Below, one piece after another: positions 17,139-25,497 of a DNA stretch of 64,000 bases (positions are counted from its first letter, which is position 1; every line of letters begins with the position of its first letter). A program made the translations under genes and the position numbers. The stretch spans positions 4,216,001-4,280,000 of the forward strand of contig NZ_JQNR01000005.1 of the NCBI RefSeq assembly GCF_000745345.1, given 5' to 3'. The DNA is from Actinacidiphila yeochonensis CN732. Its GTDB lineage: Bacteria > Actinomycetota > Actinomycetes > Streptomycetales > Streptomycetaceae. Below the pieces are notes generated by a model. That model did no database searches and had not been told where the DNA came from. It saw only the letters and a list, made by a program, of their open reading frames with translations.

Positions 17139-17572
17139 GGGACCAGGATCGCAGGAAGGCCGGACGAAGTACGGTACGCCCCGGCCTGGTTGAGGTTTCC
17201 GGCGTCTGATACACGCCACGGTCGCAGGTGTCGCCGGCTCGGTCGGGAACGTCGGACCAGCCGCCGAGGGCGTCCTCCCGGTACCGCGGGCCCCTCTGGC
17301 CTCACGGGATTCACCCAGCCGCCCGCGCGCGCCACCCGGGCGGCGGACGGGACCCGCGCGGGAAGGCCCGTGGCGCTGTTGTGCCGTTCGCCGTGGGCAT
17401 GTGGAAGGGCCGAGGCGTTCGCCCCGGCCCTCATGCGGCCGGCCCCGGGTCTTCTCACCGGTACGGCCTGCTCCCCGTTCCCCGTTCCCTGTTCCCTGTT
17501 CCCTGTTCCCTGTTCGCTGTTCCCCGTTCTCCCGCGCGCGTGCCGCGCGAGGCCCCGCTCTCGCCGGGCCGC
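17139..17572. other. Intergenic region carrying a heptamer repeat
   Basis: Apart from the GTTCCCT-type tandem array at 17477-17532 and the small peptide gene that follows, no gene is evident. Long open frames across it are artefacts of the repeat and of G+C content. Confidence 0.5.
17477..17532. repeat. 7-bp tandem repeat (GTTCCCT), eight units
   Basis: Eight consecutive heptamers run from 17477 to 17532: GTTCCCC, four GTTCCCT units, GTTCGCT, GTTCCCC and GTTCTCC. The unit length is not a multiple of three and the array is intergenic, so it is not a coding repeat. Confidence 0.92.
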
Positions 17573-17659
17573 TCAGCCCTCGCGGGACGGGCCGGACGGA
17601 TTCGGCCGCGGCTCGGTGGAGCAACCGCCGCGGCGGCAGTCCGAGTTGGGACAGGACAT
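17573..17659 (-). CDS. Small cysteine-containing peptide (28 aa)
   Basis: The ATG at 17659 is preceded by GGGGAGGTGACCAC, an almost complete anti-16S match (GGAGGTGA) five bases from the start, far better than at most genes here. The 28-residue product begins MSCPNSDCRRGGCSTE, with three cysteines in the first 13 residues. The rest is Pro/Ser/Arg rich, and it ends at 17573. I do not know a family. The three Cys within 11 residues could bind metal or be modified, but this is speculation. It lies downstream of the M56 peptidase gene on the same strand after a 329-bp gap, so it may be separately transcribed. Confidence 0.55.
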   Translation of the reverse strand: MSCPNSDCRRGGCSTEPRPNPSGPSREG

Positions 17660-17988
17660 GTGGTCACCTCCCCGCGTCCGTCCGGCCGGGGCGGACCCCG
17701 GCGGCACCCTTTCACCCGCTCAGACGTCTTCCACCCCTCGATCGGTTCATTCGCCTTTCGCGGACGCCCTGCCCCAGCGCGCCGCGCGGGGCGGACCGCC
17801 GGTCGGACGCCCGCCCGACCCGACCGAGAGGCCGTCCACAGGGCCCGGAGCGGCGGGGGCGACGGACGCCACGGGCGGACGAGCCGGGAAGGCCGGGCGG
17901 GGCGGGGCGCGGGAGCGGGGAGGACCGGTGGCCGTCAGCCGACGGCTCGGCGGGCCGTGCGCACGCGTCGCGGGTGGGGCGGGCCGAC
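17660..17988. other. Intergenic region between peptide and peptidase genes
   Basis: No gene or clear regulatory motif is visible in these 329 bp. It should contain the promoter of the small peptide gene if that is expressed independently of the peptidase. Confidence 0.4.
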
Positions 17989-18927
17989 TCAGGTGAGGGC
18001 GTGCAGGCCCGGGCCGAGGGCGATCAGCAGCGGCACCGCCGGCACCAGCAGGGAAACGGCCGTCAACCGGACCCGGCGGCCCAGCGGGAGGCGCGGCGCC
18101 GGGGCGAGCAGGCGGCTGACCCGCCCGGGCAGTTCGGCGTGCGGCCCGTGGGCGGGCCCGAAGACGCCCCGCGGTTCGTTCAGTTCGACCAGCGCGAGCG
18201 CGGTGGTCAGCCGACCGAAGCGGCGCGAGGCCGTGTCGTCGGCGGCCAGCTCGATCAGCCGGTGGACCTGGTCGCGGAAGGCCGCGAAGACCGGGACCTG
18301 CGGGAAGCCGTCGGCGAGGGCGTCCGAGCAGTGCAGCAGCAGGTCGTGCCGAGCCTGTACGTGGCCCCGCTCGTGGGCGAGCACCGCGTCGAGCTGCCGC
18401 CCCTTGAGGCGGCGCAAGGCCGCTGTGGTGATGACCAGTTGCGGCTGCGCGCCCGACAGCCACCACGCGTCGGACCGGTCGTCCTCCAGGACGACCAGCC
18501 GCTCGCCGGCCGGCACCACCTCGCCGGGCAGCCGGGGGGCACGTTCGCGCAGGCCGGCCCGGCGTACCCGGCGCCGGCTGCGGGCCGTGCGCACCTCCCG
18601 GGTGAGCATCGCCGCCGTCCACACGCCGCCCAGGGCCAGTGTGACCGCGAGGGCGCCGGCCCACCGGCCGTATCCGGGCAGCCCGTAGGCGTCCTCGACG
18701 CCGGGCGGTGCGAACGCGAACACGTGGCCGCGTACCGCCGACCAGGTCGCGGACGCGGTCAGCGCCATCGCGAAGACACAGCACAGGAGGACCGCGGCGA
18801 CCACGCACTGCCACACCCACAGAGCCAGGACGGGCTCGCGCTCCGGCCAGTCGGCCCGGGAGAGAAGACGTGGCGCCATTGCCGCCGTCAGTGCGCCGAT
18901 CACCAGCAGCACGAACGGGACCGTCAT
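17989..18927 (-). CDS. M56-family membrane metallopeptidase
   Basis: The 312-residue protein is a BlaR1/MecR1-like M56 peptidase without a sensor domain. It has an N-terminal membrane helix (about 1-20), helices near 36-58 and 85-107, a cytoplasmic zinc-protease core with LAHERGHVQARHDLL (HExxH near residue 186) and a final hydrophobic segment near 283-305. The third ligand is likely in ELAADDTASR. In Streptomyces such peptidases are usually paired with a BlaI-type repressor; none is visible beside it here. A DUF5134 membrane protein is immediately upstream on the same strand. The ATG at 18927 follows AGGGTGAG. Confidence 0.88.
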   Translation of the reverse strand: MTVPFVLLVIGALTAAMAPRLLSRADWPEREPVLALWVWQCVVAAVLLCCVFAMALTASATWSAVRGHVFAFAPPGVEDAYGLPGYGRWAGALAVTLALGGVWTAAMLTREVRTARSRRRVRRAGLRERAPRLPGEVVPAGERLVVLEDDRSDAWWLSGAQPQLVITTAALRRLKGRQLDAVLAHERGHVQARHDLLLHCSDALADGFPQVPVFAAFRDQVHRLIELAADDTASRRFGRLTTALALVELNEPRGVFGPAHGPHAELPGRVSRLLAPAPRLPLGRRVRLTAVSLLVPAVPLLIALGPGLHALT

Positions 18928-19054
18928 GGGCTCACCCTAGGAGGCACGGCCGACACCGGGGTGTGGCGCCGCACGGATGTGACGCACGCCTCACAGCCTC
19001 CGGCGGAAGCCCTCGGCGGCGGGCCGCGGGCCGGTCGAAGCCGGCCTCGCCGCC

Positions 19055-19651
19055 TCACATCAGCAGGAGCATCACCAGCATCCCGAGGGCCATCGACACT
19101 CTGCAGGCCAGGGCCACTTCGGGGGAGTTGCGCAGCCGGGGAACGGCCCGCACGGAGCCCGTGGCCGGCGCCGTGCCCGCCGGGGCGCCCGGTATGAGGT
19201 CGGTCGGCGGTCCGACGGCCACCAGGCGGGCGCCGGAGCGCAGCACGAACCCGGCGAAGTACAGCGCGAGCAGCGCCGTCACCAGGGGAACGCCACCGCC
19301 CATGGCCATACCGCCGCTCCGGTCGGACGCCGCCCGAGCGGACTCGGCGGCCGCCGCCGCCATGTAGACCATGGCGGCCGAACCCACCACGTGGTGGATC
19401 CGGTGCCCGCGGACGGTGCCGCCGGGCCTGACCGGCAGGACCGCCCGCACGGTCGCGGCCGTGCTCACCGCGCACACCGCGCAGAGCGCCAGGACCAGCC
19501 ACGGCCACGAGCGAAGGACCGGCAGTGCCATCACGGCCATCCCCAGGCCCATGGCCGCCTCGCTCCGGCCGCCGGTCCGCAGCAGGCAGGACACCGAAGT
19601 GGCCGTACTCAGTGCCACGAGCAGCCACGCGACCAGCGGCGATGCGTGCAC
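19055..19651 (-). CDS. DUF5134 family membrane protein
   Basis: The 198-residue product has the DUF5134 layout: about five to six hydrophobic helices with the start MHASPLVAWLLVALSTATSV and a central histidine-containing helix GHRIHHVVGSAAMVYMAAAA. The function is not known. The GTG at 19651 is chosen over the upstream in-frame start (19729) because GGGGGGAA precedes it and the family begins here. It is 127 bp upstream of the M56 peptidase gene and likely in the same transcript. The histidine pairs in membrane helices could suggest metal or redox handling, but that is inference. Confidence 0.8.
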   Translation of the reverse strand: MHASPLVAWLLVALSTATSVSCLLRTGGRSEAAMGLGMAVMALPVLRSWPWLVLALCAVCAVSTAATVRAVLPVRPGGTVRGHRIHHVVGSAAMVYMAAAAAESARAASDRSGGMAMGGGVPLVTALLALYFAGFVLRSGARLVAVGPPTDLIPGAPAGTAPATGSVRAVPRLRNSPEVALACRVSMALGMLVMLLLM

Positions 19652-19845
19652 GTCCGCTTCCCCCCGTCCGGCGAGTCCCCGCGCCGCCCGCGAGACCGGA
19701 CCGCGTCGCACGCCCGGCGGCGTGTCCATCCAGACCTGCCCAGGGGGCGGGGGCGTAGACCCCAGCGCACCGAATCATCCAGGGGAGTGCGGCGTACGGC
19801 TTCGCGCCCCTCGGCGATCGGCGAGTGTCGACTAACCTGGCGCGC

Positions 19846-20439
19846 ATGCACTCCAGCTCCACGCCCCCCGCGACCGGCCCCGCCGTCCCTGCCGCGCCCG
19901 CCGGTCCGCCCGCGCTCGGGCTGTCCTTCCGGCAGGCCGCCCGCGAGGACGTCCCGGCCCTGGTGGAACTGGTCGAGTCCGCCTACCGGGGCGACGCCAG
20001 CCGGGCCGGCTGGACGACCGAGGCGGACCTGCTGGGCGGGCAGCGCACCGACCCCGAGGGCGTCCTGGAGGCCATCGAGAAGCCCGGCAGCCTGCTGCTG
20101 ACGGTGTGGGACGGAGGCGTCCTCGTGGGGTGCTGCCAGCTCGAACACCGCGACACGCATGCCTACTTCGGCATGTTCGCCGTGCGACCGGCACTCCAGG
20201 GCGCGGGGCTCGGCAAGGCCGTCATCGCGGAGGCGGAGCGCCTGGTCCGCGAGGACTGGGGCGTGCGCCTGATGCACATGACCGTGATCGTCCAGCGCGA
20301 GGAGCTGATCGCCTGGTACGAGCGCCGCGGTTACACCCGCACCGGCGAGCGGCTGCCCTTCCCCTACGGCCAGGAGCGCTTCGGCCTGCCCACCCGTGAC
20401 GACCTCCAGTTCGAGCTGCTGACCAAGAACCTCGTCTGA
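19846..20439 (+). CDS. GNAT-family N-acetyltransferase
   Basis: The 197-residue protein has a GNAT fold: an N-terminal FRQAAREDVPALVELVESAY, the beta-4 strand YFGMFAVRPALQGAGLGKAV that forms the acetyl-CoA pyrophosphate loop (QGAGLGKA), and a C-terminal AWYERRGYTRTGERLPF that is typical of amine or amino-acid acetyltransferases. The substrate is unknown. A TAACCT hexamer ends seven bases before the ATG at 19846, so this transcript is probably leaderless. The in-frame start at 19825 would lie upstream of that -10 and is rejected. Confidence 0.88.
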   Translation: MHSSSTPPATGPAVPAAPAGPPALGLSFRQAAREDVPALVELVESAYRGDASRAGWTTEADLLGGQRTDPEGVLEAIEKPGSLLLTVWDGGVLVGCCQLEHRDTHAYFGMFAVRPALQGAGLGKAVIAEAERLVREDWGVRLMHMTVIVQREELIAWYERRGYTRTGERLPFPYGQERFGLPTRDDLQFELLTKNLV

Positions 20440-21359
20440 CCCGTCGGCGGTCCGGTCCGACCGCCTGCCGTGGACGGCCCGGGAGGTGCCGCAACGGGGT
20501 GCGGCCGGCGCCCCGCTCGGGCGGCGGGCCGCGGCCTGTCGAGGCTGACGGCTCGGCGGCCGCGGCGGTCCAGTGGCAGGGCAGGGGCAAGCGCTCCCTT
20601 CCGCGCCGTCTCGGCTGTCCAGGCCGTGGCGGCGGCCTCGCGGCCTGGCGGCCCCGGACGGTGTCCAGGCTCGGGCGGGAGAGCCCGCGCCGCCGACCAG
20701 GTGCGCGCCGACGGCCCCTGCCGGGGGTGCCGAGGTCCGGTACCGCTCCCCTCGGCCACGGCAACGGCCGCCCTCGGCCGCGGCGGCGCGCGGATGCCGG
20801 CGAGTGCCCCGCCGGTGGAGTCGGCACGCTGACCCGCGCGGCCTCACCGCGCTCCCGGAGCGACGAGGCCGGCACCCTGTCGGCCGCCAGGTCCTTGAGC
20901 CCGTCCCGGCCGGGCCGGTCGACGTCGTCCTTGCACCCCTCATCCAGCGCCCTTCGAACGCGAGTGCCAGGTGGCCCAGGTTCGGCGTCCGCTCCGCGCG
21001 GCTCGCCGACGGGCGGGTCGCGGACGCGGCGCCTGCGTCCGTCGCGGGGGCCAGTCGGGCGTCGTGGATGGCGGCCAGGGCCGCCGCCCCCCCGCTCCGG
21101 TGCGGGTCTGCCCGGGGCCGCGAAGGGCGTGCTCTTGGAGGCCGGCCCAGGGGAGTCCCGTCGGGCCCCCATGGCCCGGTGCGCCCGGTGCGCCCAGTCC
21201 CCCGTGTCCGGCGGCGGTGGTCCTCGGAGGCGCCGAAGCGGCTGGCCGACGCTTACAGCTTCCCTGCCGAACCGCAACTTCTGCCGGTCCATCCGGGGTG
21301 CAGGCAGCAAAAAATACTGTGTGCTGGGATATTCGCCGGAGGATCTGCATCGTTCCGCC
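20440..21359. other. Gene-free region, about 0.9 kb
   Basis: A short hairpin (GGCGGTC 20446-20452 with GACCGCC 20459-20465) may end the acetyltransferase transcript. Beyond it no frame has a family match, start and codon bias together. The minus strand around 20890-20990 has short protein-like stretches in alternating frames and could be a decayed gene, but I cannot name it. Confidence 0.4.
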
Positions 21360-21389
21360 TTGAACTCGCTCTGTGGCGTTGGATACGCT
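21360..21389 (+). promoter_or_regulatory. Promoter of the DUF6421 operon
   Basis: TTGAAC (21360-21365) and TACGCT (21384-21389) are separated by 18 bp, a fair match to the principal sigma consensus. The AT-richer stretch around 21305-21360 supports a promoter. GGAGGGG precedes the ATG at 21425. Confidence 0.6.
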
Positions 21390-21424
21390 GATCGAGCAAG
21401 AGGTTCTTCTGTGAAGGAGGGGTT

Positions 21425-22822
21425 ATGGCTGAGGTTCTTTCGCCGATGGGGGCCGGCTCCGGCGTGATATCCGGTGAAGGGGTACTCGGACACCCTCAGT
21501 GGCCGGTGCTGAAGCAGGCAGTGGAGGCGGTCCGGCCCTGGCAGCGGAAGGACGGCTCCGTCGACTTCGACGCCGAGGGCGCGCCCACCCGTGAGGACGC
21601 CGCCCGCGTCATCGGGCGCGTGGTCGACGCCCTGGAGCAGCTCTCCCCGCTGCTCCCGCACGACGCGGCATACCACCGGGCGCTCGCCGGCGACCTGACG
21701 CGCTGGAGCGACCAGGGGTTCGGCGTGCCGGACTTCCTCGACTCGCTGCTGGCCTTCCAGCCCGCCGCCGACCGCCGCGACGGCCTCCAGCACCTGGTGG
21801 TCTTCCCGATGTACACGCAGAACGGCAACCCGGACCGCAACCTGGAGGCGGTCGTCTTCCGTGTCGTCTGGCCGGAGTGGCTCGCCGAACTGGAGCGCAC
21901 CCGCTACGACAACCCGATGTTCGTCCCGATCACCTTCGAGGACTTCACCCCGGGGTACGACACCAACTCCGCGGTGCTCTTCCCGGAGACCGTGGCCGTC
22001 CGGAAGGCCCCCGAGCGCTGGACCTGGGGCGCCATCTTCTGCGACCGCGAGGCCGCGCGCTTCCGCGCCGTCACCTCGGCCGCCGTGGAGGCCCTGGGGC
22101 TTGAGCTGCCCGAGGACGCCGCCCGGCTGGTGGCCGACCAGGAGCTCGCCCAGCAGACCTACACGCTGTGGGACATGATCCACGACCGCACCCACAGCCA
22201 CGGCGACCTGCCGTTCGACCCCTTCATGATCAAGCAGCGGGCGCCGTTCTGGATGTACGGCCTGGAGGAGCTGCGCTGCGACCTGACCTCCTTCAGGGAG
22301 GCGGTCAAGCTGGAGGCCGAGGGCCACCCGATGGGCCGAGGCGTGCAGTACGCGATCCTCTTCGACCGGCTGTTCCGCTTCCCGGTCACCGGCGAGCGGG
22401 TGCGCAACTACGACGGACTGGGCGGCCAGCTGCTCTTCGCCTACCTCCACAAGCACGACGCCGTACGCTGGACGGACAACACGCTGCACATCGACTGGGA
22501 GCGTGCGCCCCAGGTGACCAACCAGCTCTGCGCCGAGATCGAGACCCTCTACCGGGACGGCATCGACCGCCCCAAGCTGGTGCACTGGTTCGCCGCCTAC
22601 AAGCTGGTCGCGGCCTACCTCTCCCCGCACCCCGGCTCGGTCTGGGCCAAGGGTCCGGAGGCCCTGGACCTGTCGCTCCCGCCGCGCAAGCTGGTGGACG
22701 ACGTGCTGCCGGACGAGTTTCCCCTCAGCATGTTCTATGAGGCCCTTGCGAAGCAGCTACGCGAGGTGATCGCGTCCACCAGGGGCATCACCGGTGACAG
22801 CGCGCTGGAGGGTGCCGCGTGA
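21425..22822 (+). CDS. DUF6421 family protein, possible metal-dependent enzyme
   Basis: The 465-residue protein matches the actinobacterial DUF6421 family, without known function. The striking part is HDRTHSHGDLPFDPFMIKQR near residues 253-272, followed by APFWMYGLEELRCDLTSF. The spacing of the histidines with the later glutamates (EELRCD) resembles zinc-hydrolase metal-binding motifs, but this is only a resemblance. No signal peptide or membrane segment is visible, so it should be cytoplasmic. It begins a tight operon with an SDR and a threonine-aldolase-like enzyme; only 23 bases separate its stop from the chosen SDR start. The ATG at 21425 has an AAGGAGGGG site. Confidence 0.82.
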   Translation: MAEVLSPMGAGSGVISGEGVLGHPQWPVLKQAVEAVRPWQRKDGSVDFDAEGAPTREDAARVIGRVVDALEQLSPLLPHDAAYHRALAGDLTRWSDQGFGVPDFLDSLLAFQPAADRRDGLQHLVVFPMYTQNGNPDRNLEAVVFRVVWPEWLAELERTRYDNPMFVPITFEDFTPGYDTNSAVLFPETVAVRKAPERWTWGAIFCDREAARFRAVTSAAVEALGLELPEDAARLVADQELAQQTYTLWDMIHDRTHSHGDLPFDPFMIKQRAPFWMYGLEELRCDLTSFREAVKLEAEGHPMGRGVQYAILFDRLFRFPVTGERVRNYDGLGGQLLFAYLHKHDAVRWTDNTLHIDWERAPQVTNQLCAEIETLYRDGIDRPKLVHWFAAYKLVAAYLSPHPGSVWAKGPEALDLSLPPRKLVDDVLPDEFPLSMFYEALAKQLREVIASTRGITGDSALEGAA

Positions 22823-22845
22823 CCGGCGCAGGCGAGGAGGCGGAG

Positions 22846-23604
22846 ATGACCACCGACACGTACACGGGTGGACTCGACGGCGCGGTGATCGCCGTGGCAG
22901 GGGCAGGCGGTCCCGCCGGACGGGCCGTGCTCCACCGGCTCGCCCGGTCCGGCGCCCACGTGGTCGCCGCCGACGCCGACCCGCAGCGGCTGGCGGACGC
23001 CGTCGACGGCGCCCGCTACGAGGCCGGCGGCTCCGACGTCACCGGTGAGGTGGTCGACCTGTTCGACCTGGACTCGGCCCGGGCCTGGGCCGAGCGCATC
23101 GAGAAGGACCACGGCCGGGTCGACGGGCTGGTGCACCTGGTCGGCGGCTGGCGCGGCTCGGCGTCCTTCCCCGAGACGGAGCTCTCCGACTGGGACACCC
23201 TGGAGAAGCTGCTGGTCCGCACGGCCCAGCACACCAGCCTGGCCTTCCACGACGGGCTGCTGCGCAGCCCCGGCGGCCGCTACGTGCTGATCAGCGCGTC
23301 CGGGGCCAGCGCCCCCACGGCGGGCAACGCCGCCTACGGGGCGGCCAAGGCGGCCGCCGAGGCGTGGACGCTGGCCATGGGCGACTCCTTCCGCAAGCTG
23401 GCCCCCGGTGACGGGCCCGTCGCGGCGGCAGTCATCCTGGTGGTCAAAGCGCTGGTCCACGACGAGATGCGGGCCCAGCGCCCCAACGCCAAGTTCGCCG
23501 GCTTCACCGACGTGCGGGACCTCGCCGAGGCCGTCGCCGACGTGTGGAACGCCAGCCCCGAAGAAGTGAACGGAACCCGCCAGTGGCTGACGCCCCGACC
23601 GTGA
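22846..23604 (+). CDS. SDR-family oxidoreductase of the DUF6421 operon
   Basis: The 252-residue protein is a short-chain dehydrogenase with AVIAVAGAGGPAGRAVLHRL as the variant Rossmann glycine motif (the usual TGxxxGxG reads AGAGGPAG), a serine in VLISASGASAP and a catalytic AAYGAAKAAAEAW (Tyr-x-x-x-Lys). An HLVGGW segment takes the place of the classical NNAG. The ATG at 22846 follows GAGGAGG at good spacing; a GTG at 22819, overlapping the preceding stop as GTGA, is an alternative. Its 3' end overlaps the aldolase-like gene by 22 bases, showing translational coupling. The substrate is unknown. Confidence 0.82.
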   Translation: MTTDTYTGGLDGAVIAVAGAGGPAGRAVLHRLARSGAHVVAADADPQRLADAVDGARYEAGGSDVTGEVVDLFDLDSARAWAERIEKDHGRVDGLVHLVGGWRGSASFPETELSDWDTLEKLLVRTAQHTSLAFHDGLLRSPGGRYVLISASGASAPTAGNAAYGAAKAAAEAWTLAMGDSFRKLAPGDGPVAAAVILVVKALVHDEMRAQRPNAKFAGFTDVRDLAEAVADVWNASPEEVNGTRQWLTPRP

Positions 23605-24704
23605 CCGGCCGGCCCGACCCCGAGTCCGCCCCGCAGAGCCCCGCCGGCGTCCAGCGCCGGCACGACCCGGCCGTCCGCGGCTTCGCCAGCGACAACTACG
23701 CCGGCGTGCACCCCGAGGTGCTGGCCGCCCTCGCGGCGGCCAACGGCGGCCACCAGGTCGCCTACGGAGAGGACGTCTACACCGAGCACCTGCAGGAGGT
23801 CTTCCGCGGGCTGTTCGGTCCGGCGGCCGAGGCCTACCCGGCCTTCAACGGCACCGGAGCCAACAACGTCGCGCTCCAGGCCCTCACCGAGCGGTGGGGC
23901 TCGGTGGTCTGCCCGGCCACCGCGCACATCAACACCGACGAGTGCGGCGCGCCCGAGCGGATCTCCGGGCTGAAGCTGCTGCCGGTGCCCACACCGGACG
24001 GCAAGCTCACCCCCGAGCTGATCGACCGCGAGGCGTTCGGTTTCGACGACGAGCACCGTGCCCAGCCCCAGGTCGTCTCGATCACGCAGACCACCGAGCT
24101 GGGCACCTGCTACACCCCCGAAGAGGTCAAGGCGGTCTGCGACCATGCCCACGACCTGGGGATGGCCGTCCACATGGACGGCGCCCGGATAGCCAACGCG
24201 GCCGCCACCCTGGGTGTCGAACCGTCGCGCTTCACCACGGAGGCCGGGGTCGACGTGCTGACCTTCGGCGGCACCAAGAACGGGCTGCTGATGGGCGAGT
24301 GCGTGGTCGTCCTGGACCCCTCCCGGGTGCGGGGCATCCCCTACCTGCGCAAGCAGTCCATGCAGTTGGCGTCGAAGATGCGCTTCGTGTCGGTGCAGTT
24401 CGAGGCGCTGCTCGCGGACGGCCTGTGGCTGCGCAGTGCCACCCGCGCCAACGCGATGGCCAAGCGGCTGGAGAGCGCGGTCCGGGCCGTGGACGGGGTG
24501 ACGGTGACGCGGCCCGTGCAGTCCAACGCGGTCTTCGCCACGCTGCCCGGGGAGGTCATCGAGCGGCTCCAGAAGCGCTTCCGCTTCTACACCTGGGACG
24601 AGGCCGCGCACGAGGTGCGGTGGATGTGCGCCTTCGACACCACCGAGGGGGACGTCGACGCGTTCGCGACGGCGATCGCCGAGGAAATGCATAACTATTC
24701 GTAG
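23583..24704 (+). CDS. PLP-dependent threonine-aldolase / beta-eliminating lyase family enzyme
   Basis: The 373-residue enzyme has the fold-type I PLP architecture of low-specificity L-threonine aldolases: ASDNYAGVHPEVLAALAAAN at the N terminus, FNGTGANNVALQAL for cofactor phosphate binding, AVHMDGARIANAA (aspartate contacting the pyridine nitrogen) and TFGGTKNGLLMGE with the Schiff-base lysine near residue 230. Such enzymes cleave beta-hydroxy amino acids, for example threonine to glycine and acetaldehyde. It overlaps the SDR gene by 22 bases; SDR plus aldolase suggests sequential action on a beta-hydroxy or beta-keto amino-acid substrate, which is inference. The GTG at 23583 is the favoured start. 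Confidence 0.88.
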   Translation: MADAPTVTGRPDPESAPQSPAGVQRRHDPAVRGFASDNYAGVHPEVLAALAAANGGHQVAYGEDVYTEHLQEVFRGLFGPAAEAYPAFNGTGANNVALQALTERWGSVVCPATAHINTDECGAPERISGLKLLPVPTPDGKLTPELIDREAFGFDDEHRAQPQVVSITQTTELGTCYTPEEVKAVCDHAHDLGMAVHMDGARIANAAATLGVEPSRFTTEAGVDVLTFGGTKNGLLMGECVVVLDPSRVRGIPYLRKQSMQLASKMRFVSVQFEALLADGLWLRSATRANAMAKRLESAVRAVDGVTVTRPVQSNAVFATLPGEVIERLQKRFRFYTWDEAAHEVRWMCAFDTTEGDVDAFATAIAEEMHNYS

Positions 24705-24717
24705 GAACGTAAAACTA

Positions 24718-24746
24718 TTGATTCGAGGCCGGGGGTTCTCTAGGGT
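24718..24746 (+). promoter_or_regulatory. Leaderless promoter
   Basis: TTGATT (24718-24723) and TAGGGT (24741-24746) are spaced by exactly 17 bp, and the ATG at 24753 falls at the expected transcription start. An AT-rich stretch (24690-24722) precedes it. The downstream gene therefore probably has a leaderless transcript. Confidence 0.65.
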
Positions 24747-24752
24747 TCCGGC

Positions 24753-25352
24753 ATGGAACCCATACCGGAAGCCCCCGGTCTCGCGCCCTACCTGGCGGCG
24801 GACGACGTCATCGACCACGGTCACCCGGAGGTGGCCGCCACCGCCGCCCGGCTGCGCCACCAGGCCGCCACGCCCGAGGACTATGCCCGGGCCGCCTACG
24901 TGTACGTGCGGGACGAGGTGCCCCACTCCTTCGACAGCGGCGACGACCGCGTCGCCTGGCGGGCCTCGGACGTCCTCGCCACCCGCAACGGCATCTGCTA
25001 CGCCAAGGCGCACGCCCTGGTCGCCCTGCTGCGCCACGAGGGCATCCCGGCCGGCCTCTGCTACCAGCGGCTGACCGAGGACGACGGCAGCGATCCCGTC
25101 GTGCACGGCCTGATCGCCCTCCGACTGTCCGGAACCGGGCGCTGGAGCCGGCAGGACCCGCGCGGCAACAAGCCAGGGGTGGACGCCCGGTTCTCCCTCG
25201 GCGAGGAGCGGCTCGCCTTTCCCGTGCGCCCCGTGCTCGGCGAGCTCGACTACCCCGCGCTGTACGCGGCACCGCCGGCTCCCGTGCTGGCGGCGCTGCG
25301 CGGCGCCGCCGACCGGGCCGACCTCGCCTCCCGGATACCGGACCGGATCTGA
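24753..25352 (+). CDS. Transglutaminase-like domain protein
   Basis: The 199-residue protein carries a transglutaminase-like core of the papain-like superfamily. The nucleophile is in ATRNGICYAKAHALVALLRH (Cys near residue 81) and the histidine in VVHGLIAL (near 116). A preceding YVYVRDEVPHSFDSGDD helix-turn is typical. Bacterial members act as cysteine proteases or amidases, or in peptide maturation; the substrate here is unknown. No signal peptide is visible. The ATG at 24753 directly follows a promoter, so it is leaderless. A strong terminator follows the stop, making this a single-gene unit next to the aldolase operon. Confidence 0.85.
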   Translation: MEPIPEAPGLAPYLAADDVIDHGHPEVAATAARLRHQAATPEDYARAAYVYVRDEVPHSFDSGDDRVAWRASDVLATRNGICYAKAHALVALLRHEGIPAGLCYQRLTEDDGSDPVVHGLIALRLSGTGRWSRQDPRGNKPGVDARFSLGEERLAFPVRPVLGELDYPALYAAPPAPVLAALRGAADRADLASRIPDRI

Positions 25353-25358
25353 CCCGAT

Positions 25359-25387
25359 GCCGTGCGGCGCGTGCCGCGCCGCACGGC
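25359..25387 (+). terminator. Terminator after the transglutaminase-like gene
   Basis: A perfect 12-bp stem (GCCGTGCGGCGC with GCGCCGCACGGC) and a 5-base loop begin seven bases after the stop codon. Confidence 0.75.
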
Positions 25388-25497
25388 GGGTCCTGGGAAT
25401 GACCGTCGTCCGGCGTGCGCTGCACTCGGTGCGGGACCGGGCGCCGCGGCGTCGGAGCCGGGCCCGCGGACATGACGGCGAGCAGGTGGGAGGACGC

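Noticed and set aside
17401-17560. Repetitive PVPCSLF or NREQGTG peptide frames near 17.5 kb
   Set aside because: These are translations of the heptamer repeat, not proteins.
19825-19845. GTG start of the acetyltransferase upstream of 19846
   Set aside because: A -10 hexamer lies between it and the ATG, so it would not be transcribed from that promoter.
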